This document shows positions 58,728 to 64,000 of a DNA stretch of 64,000 nt, piece by piece (within the stretch, counting starts at the first letter, position 1; the number at the start of each line of letters is the position of its first letter). A model generated the notes under the pieces. It saw nothing but the letters and a program-made list of their open reading frames with translations. It did no database searches and was not told the origin of the DNA. The stretch is taken from positions 1,509 to 65,508 of the forward strand of contig MNCI01013713.1 of the NCBI GenBank assembly GCA_015680685.1. The letters are read 5' to 3'. Source of the DNA: Gnetum montanum. Its lineage: Eukaryota > Streptophyta > Gnetopsida > Gnetales > Gnetaceae. Made by a program: the position numbers and the translations under genes.

Positions 58728-59694
58728 TGATGAGCAACGAGGTACCCCTACACTCAACCATATGAATACGAGCGTTTCACACATGATCTGGTCAAATTCC
58801 AAGGACTAAGTGCTTATGCACCCTTGTGAAACAAGGATGTGTTGGTTGATCATTGTCTTCCCAAGCTTACCTGTATGTCACAATTGTATGGTTAAGTAAG
58901 CTTGAGGCATATGATTTTTATATCTTTTATGTTTTTATGTCCTATTCTAATAAGGAAGAAAAGAGATAACTAAGTGACTAATTTAACTTAACTATTGATT
59001 ACCTAGGCTTTAACTAATCCTAACACTAGTATCCATTCTCACTTGCTATACACATCCTGAACCAGTGCAACACTATTGGAATTACCAAATGCTAATCATT
59101 ACTAGGTTACCAAGTGCTACACGCATGCTCAAAGTGATCGTACTGAGTGTAATTTAACGATTTACTGAATTGATCAAAATGAATTGCTATGCTAATAATA
59201 GAAATGTAAAGTGCATAAAATAAAATAAATGCATAAGAAAATAAAATAAAATAAATGTGTAAGAAAAAAAATCTCAAGTGCTGCAAGGATGAATCAAAGA
59301 GCTCATCTTTATTGCCATACATAAGGTGTGCTCATGTACACAATGCTCGAATAAAGATCTATCCACAGTTTGACCTCCTACTATGGGCACTTGGAAAATA
59401 CTCTAACCTTCAAATAGACTACAAGAGTTTTGCTACTTGACTGCTACAAGACTTCTTTTTAATTGTGCGCCTGGGCACTGTATTTATAGACTTAGAAGAA
59501 ACTACTCTAATAATTAGAGTAACCACTCTAATAATTAGAGTAAGCACTCTAATAATTAGAATAACTACTCTAATAATTAGAGGAACCACTCTAATAATAA
59601 CTCTAATAATAACCACTCTAATTATTAGAGTAACCACTCCAATAATAACCACTCTAATAATTAGAATAAACTACTAGAGTAACCGCTCTCATCA
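58728..59694 (-). repeat. 5' LTR of element J (967 bp)
   Basis: TGATGAG...TCATCA. Palindrome array at 59503-59690, longer than in the 3' LTR, which explains most of the length difference. Minus-strand TATA box near 59480. Followed by target-site copy ATACT. Confidence 0.9.
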
Positions 59695-61180
59695 ATACTA
59701 TTCTCTATTGAATAGATGCCTAGGCCATGATTTCTCTCAAGAAGAGCAACTTCTCCACATTGTAGATGGGCTTCATAGTCAAACAAGAGAGATCCTTGGG
59801 ATGTATGCTCAAGGTCAATTATATGAACTAGAAATCCATTAGATCTAAAAGCTAATGGAGTGTGTGGCAAAAGAAGAAGAAGAGCTATGTAAATGGGAGA
59901 ATGTTGAGAAATATCATTGGGACCCAACTGTTCAAAAGAATAAGATCCACATCTATGATAAGGAAAAAGAGGTAGCTCTAGATGAGGTGATTTCACAACA
60001 AAACTTGCTAATACAAAATTCTATTGCTGAGCTTGAAGCAAGGTTAGATAAGATGTCGAAATGGATAAATAAGAAAGTTACAACTTGTGTAGAAACCATA
60101 GAGGAGAGAGTAACGCAAAATGAACCAAGTGATCACAACAAAAGGAGGAAAAAGAACCAAGAAATAGCTAGGGATGCTTATTGGCAAAAGCGAAATGGGT
60201 ATAGAAGAAGAGGCTATAGAATCAACCATCGAAGAAGATGATGGATGTGACATCTGCATATATGATCATCTAAAGGGTTATTTCCCAGTCATGTACATCT
60301 ACATGAGTATTGGACTTTTACATTAAATCCCAAGTTTGTACAAAAGCAAATGCCTAGGAAATTACCTTTCTTACAAGATAATTATAGATAGTCCTACAAC
60401 CAACTGTACCATCCTGATGGGACTTCTTACTAGCCTTAACACTATCATCAACTGTAGTGATGAAACCCATAATTATGGGGGAGGCCATCATCAAACCAGC
60501 CCTACCCTTCCTACTAGCCAAACCCATATGGATATTATGTTCAACAACATGTTTCCCCAACTAGTTCTACTTCCTCTACTTCAAATTGCTACTGCCACTC
60601 TCCCAAATATTATCGACCTGCAACATCTTTTGAAGGATCACTACCTCACATCTCTCACCCTCCATCATATCATCAATATTCTCATACTCCTCTTCATCAC
60701 ATGTACATCCAGTAACATAACACCACAACATCAACAAAAGGATGCCACTTATGCTGCAAACATTCATAGATATGATAATGATAGTAGGTTTCCTCCCCAC
60801 CCCATGCTCTCCCCCCCCCATAATCTCGGAAATGCCCTTTCTTTAGGATGGCTCCCACATGTAAGTGCAACACTCATGGACCTACTAACTCATCCAAACC
60901 AACACAATTCTAATCAAGTGTAACATCCTTCCTTTCACAACCAATGCTCTCTAATCCTATGCAAAGGCCAACATTCGTGGTTACTCCAAAACCTACTAGA
61001 AACAATGAACCTAGCATCATGAAGAAACAAAAAAATCCATGCATAACTAATTGTGGTAAAGGGTGTAGTCATGTGTTAGACATCTGCAAAGTTCACACAA
61101 CTCATACTTTGACCTACTATACATTTAACAATCAAGTGTATGATGAATCACCATTTGTGTCGACCACAACATCGAGTACA
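59695..61180 (+). pseudogene. gag of element I, 3' part
   Basis: Continues the reading interrupted at 49527: YYSLLNRCLGHDFSQEEQLL, then the Lys/Glu-rich segment with ALDEVISQQNLLIQNSIAEL (59855-60241). It continues to the knuckle region (CDICIYDH near 60250), a frame-shifted linker and a tail ending YTFNNQVYDESPF (60944-61183). Ends at the LTR start of element C'. A homopolymer of eight C at 60813-60820 adds a frame change. Duplicate of 4396-5858. Confidence 0.82.
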
Positions 61181-61224
61181 TGATGTCAAGGCCGTGATGT
61201 CATGTACATAATGTTGGGGCCTAG

Positions 61225-62400
61225 ATCTTGCTTCATCAAGTAAAAAGGTTAATGGAGTAGCTTGCCAAGAGAAGGCCACCATGTTAATTGCCCATCAAGT
61301 ACAAAGGTTAATGGAGTAGCTTACCAAAGAGAAGGGCAAACTTAGAAAAAGAAAAAGTGTAAAGGAGTACAACCATGATCCTTCCATTCATAAGTAGGAG
61401 GTTCGATTTTGTGACAACAAGGATGAATTCATATTTGATGAGGGCATGCATAAAAAATCCTTGCCACTTCAAAAATTCCAATCTAAACTTATGGCCAAGG
61501 TTGATCAGTTAAGAGACTCCATGGATAGTAGATTTCAACTTGTCCTCAAAATTATTGAAGAGTCCCAAGAACAAGGTAGTGATTGTGAGTGCAAGACACA
61601 CAAAAAAAGCTAAACGTGCATATTACAAAGGTAAGGGAAATTTTTCTATAATAGAAGAGGTTGCAAACAGCAAATCATATGATGATAATGGATGTGATGT
61701 CTACCAGTATGAAGATCCCAAGGGATGTTGCCCTATTATGTCACATCTTTAGGAATCTAGGGTGTATTCCTTACATCCATGACTTACATAAGAGCAAACA
61801 TATAAAAGGTTACCTTATCCTCAAGGTAATCTCTAGCAATTTTGCTAGCAATAACCATATTATCTGAGTGAAGTTCCATCGCAATTGTACGAATAGTACC
61901 AACAATGGTAGCAACCACAATCATGGGCACTTGCACCACCAAGGTAACAATACCCTTACTGGTAGCTTGATCCATATGGTTGCCATGTTCAGCAACCCAT
62001 GTCTCCACGTGACTCTTCCAGTTATGTTTCTTAGTTTTAGCCTTACTACCACACTTCTGAGTATTATTGAATTCCATCTCTACATGAAAGAAGGGATGTT
62101 GCCTCCTATCCTTATCCTCCTCTTATCCTTGCACACACTCCTCCTCTAGTTACACAACTACCACTTGCTCCACCAATGCAGGGCAAACTGCCCACTCAAC
62201 TACAACAATGCAATGCTATGAGAGTTGTTAATTTGTAACCCAATCATCAATCAAATGTATCAAATTCCTAATCAAAGAAAAGACCTTTCTTCCAACCCCA
62301 TAGTCCACCTAAGTCTTCACCTACACCTGTAGTTGACAACCCTGCTCCTACCTCTTCCTCCATATCTAATTCCTTTGGGCCTCCTTCAAACCAAACTCTA
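61225..62400 (+). pseudogene. decayed gag of element C'
   Basis: Begins with two copies of a 59-bp unit (CATCAAGTAAAAAGGTTAATG at 61234 and its near-copy at 61293), which encode an HQVQRLMEW-type gag segment. Then RKRKSVKEYNHDPSIHK, VRFCDNKDEF, the basic stretch with KAKRAYYKGKGNFSIIEEVA (61540-61752), and the knuckle CDVYQYEDPKGCC. It retains the part of gag that C lacks, whereas C retains the N-terminal part that C' lacks. Stops present. Confidence 0.8.
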
Positions 62401-62913
62401 CTAAGGATCCATATCATAATGCTTACTCACACTATGTTTGATTGGATTCATGTAGGAAACCTTCCTAGGAAATTAGCTGATCCTGGAAGTCCTCTAATTT
62501 ATTTGCAAATTTCTAGGAACGAACCATGCAAGGCTCTTCTTGATTCATATTTTGATGTTAATTTGAGTTCTCATGAGATGTACACTAATTGGAAACTACC
62601 TCCTCTTAAGAAGAGTAACATCATCTTAGAATTGGTAGACCAGTCCATCATTGTTCCATTGGGACTAGTAGAAGACATTGTGACCACTGTCTATGGATGG
62701 TCTTATCCTACCGACTTCCTAGTATTCAAAGTGGAGAATTGCAAAGGGGACTTCCCAATTATCATGGGAAGAGCATGGTTGAGCACTCTAGATGTAAGAA
62801 TGTGCATCAGAGATCTTTCCATGGAAATATCTAAAGAAAATACATTTGGAAAGATCGAGAAGAAGAGAGTTTCATGCATCATGTATAGCGATAGCAGATG
62901 TAATTGTTTGTAG
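62401..62913 (+). pseudogene. aspartic protease region of element C'
   Basis: Open for 164 codons (62419-62913): MLTHTMFDWIHVGNLPRKLA, CKALLDSYFDVNLSSHEMY (active site DSY in place of DSG or DLG), ELVDQSIIVPLGLVEDIVTT, DFPIIMGRAWLSTLDVRMCI. Nearly the same as 9178-9657. The altered active site argues against activity. Confidence 0.8.
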
Positions 62914-64000
62914 AGACTTGGAACCATCAAGCAAGCATCAATATCTGCATGCAAATAATGTGCATAAGAAATAGAAATTCAAAGGTGTCTATATGTAGTA
63001 GTCACAAAATAGGAGGACACCCAATGGCTAAGCACTAATTCAGAGAGCAACACATTTTGCATGGAACCAATTGAGAGCTTGCCATGTGATTATGTCATGA
63101 GCATGGATGAACTTGAACAAGTTCATTACCAACTCTTTGATGATACAAATGATGATACCTATTGGGAAGCATTGAAAATTCCTAATAACTTCAAGCAACA
63201 ACCCCTTGAACTAAAAACACTACTAGCTGGAATGGAATATGTATTTTTGAAAAATAAGAAGCTGGTTATAATTAATGCAAGACTTTCTCCAGAACAGGAA
63301 GAGATGTTATTAAAGGTAGTTGAAAGATGGTTAGTAACTTTTTCTTGGTCATATCTTGAACTCATAGGGATTGATCGTAGGATATGCCAGCATCACATCA
63401 ACCATAAAGGCAATTGAACCCCAAATTGAAGCAAATTATCAGGGAGGGAATCGAACAACTCCTCAAGGTAGGGTTCATCTATCCCATTCCTGATAGCAAG
63501 TGGGTTAGTCAACTTTTAATTGTACCAAAGAAAGGTCCTAAGTGGCAGGTCTGCATCACTTTCAAGTTACTAAATATGGCAACATTCAAGGATCACTTTC
63601 CATTACCATTTGTTGACCAGGTGCTCAACACAATATCAAGGCATTGCTACTATAGCTTCCCAGATGGTTACAGTGGCTATAATCAAATTCAAATTGCACT
63701 AGAGGACCAAGCAAAGACAATGTTCACAAGTCCCTAGGAGACTTTTGCATATCATAATATGTCATTTGGTCTATGCAATGCCCCTACCATATTTCAACAC
63801 TTAGTCTTGAGCATCTTTAAATAGCAGATCGTTAGTGGTGTAAAAGTCTTCATGGATGACGTCTCCACCTATGGAACTACATTTGAGCAAGCCTTGGACC
63901 ACCTTGGGCAAGTGCTAAAATGATATGTTGAAACTAACTTATGGCTCAATTGGTAGAAAAGTCACCTCATGGTCTAGGAGGGCATTGTAATAGGGCACAA
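62914..64000 (+). pseudogene. decayed reverse transcriptase of element C', truncated by window end
   Basis: Linker MEPIESLPCDYVMSMDELEQ (63061-), RT lead-in VVERWLVTFSWSYLELIGID, then LNPKLKQIIREGIEQLLKVG, FPDGYSGYNQIQIALEDQAK (63414-63737) and the catalytic VFMDDVSTYGTTF near 63850 (Phe to Val after DD). Fewer stops than in C up to 63737. The rest lies outside the window. Confidence 0.84.

Larger units (their letters stand above)
49528..59694 (-). mobile_element. complete LTR retrotransposon J, TSD ATACT
   Basis: A 10.2-kb minus-strand element with LTRs at both ends (945 and 967 bp), flanked by exact ATACT duplications at 49523-49527 and 59695-59699, inside the gag of element I. All domains are present in order from right to left: primer-binding site, gag, protease, RT, RNase H, integrase, 3' UTR and polypurine tract. 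Stops in every domain. Element A (1-4395) is the duplicated copy of its right half. Confidence 0.93.
61181..64000 (+). mobile_element. LTR retrotransposon C' (duplicate of C), LTR and 5' gag deleted
   Basis: Only about 44 bases of its 5' LTR remain (TGATGTCAAGGCC...CCTAGATC). The sequence then jumps into the middle of gag and continues through protease into RT, running off the window. From 61391 on it is colinear with C (8152 onward). The insertion point in I gag is identical to that of C in I', so C and C' descend from one insertion followed by duplication and separate deletions. Confidence 0.87.

Noticed and set aside
59419-59677. Ile/Val/Thr repeat proteins on both strands
   Set aside because: Produced by translation of the TCTAATAATTAGA palindrome array in the J LTR; not genes.
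1-64000. CRISPR arrays, operons, tRNA or rRNA genes
   Set aside because: No regularly spaced identical repeats, no bacterial gene organisation and no tRNA cloverleaf or rRNA stretch was recognised. The tRNA-like matches are primer-binding sites only.

Overview
The window is repeat-packed nuclear DNA from a land plant with a large genome. It holds one apparently functional protein gene, an intronless type III polyketide synthase of the chalcone synthase (CHS) family at 43454-44680 (+). Nearly everything else is old, stop-ridden Ty3/Gypsy LTR retrotransposons. Their lineage reads as Athila/Tat-like: the primer-binding sites match the 3' end of tRNA-Asp, the gag knuckle is CX2CX3HX4C, the RT motif is FMDDF, and there is no chromodomain. 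The CHS protein resembles gymnosperm CHS/stilbene synthases more than those of grasses or mosses, so a gymnosperm is my best guess, but only by inference. Two N positions suggest clone-based sequencing.

Layout, with my own element names. 1-4395: element A, minus strand, cut by the window edge, ending in its 5' LTR. 4396-5858: gag of the element that A interrupts (I'). 5859-13935: element C, plus strand. 13936-20241: element D, minus strand, complete with a CCATG target-site duplication, nested in the C 3' region and lacking most of pol. 20297-23440: a block that repeats 39860-42995. 23441-32082: 5'-truncated element F, plus strand, with a long extra region after pol. 32083-41883: element G, plus strand, complete, GAATT duplication, nested inside the F 3' LTR, whose tail resumes to 41956. 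41957-42995: remnant of a LINE-type ORF1 (DUF4283 plus zinc knuckle). 42996-45500: CHS promoter, CDS and 3' flank. 45500-47694: unassigned GC-rich ORF, LTR remnant and gag fragment H. 47695-49527: 5' LTR and gag of element I. 49528-59694: element J, minus strand, complete, ATACT duplication, nested in I. 59695-61180: rest of I gag. 61181-64000: element C', plus strand, running off the window.

Two levels of duplication are visible. First, 1-10774 and 55278-64000 are colinear copies sharing the same nested insertion sites. The window therefore spans about one period (53-55 kb) of a large duplication that could be a tandem array with one CHS gene per unit. Second, a unit of about 19.5 kb (23441-42995) just upstream of CHS seems to have been duplicated head to tail. 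Its left copy survives only as 20297-23440, and its right breakpoint lies about 460 bp before the CHS start codon.

The CHS gene would feed p-coumaroyl-CoA and malonyl-CoA into flavonoid (or related) synthesis. Its short non-repeat promoter carries a TATA box and a MYB AC-II element, as expected for phenylpropanoid control. The retroelements look non-autonomous today: their frames are broken, mainly by TAG stops of the kind left by methylcytosine decay. Coordinates of decayed domains are approximate, and all similarity statements come from reading by eye.
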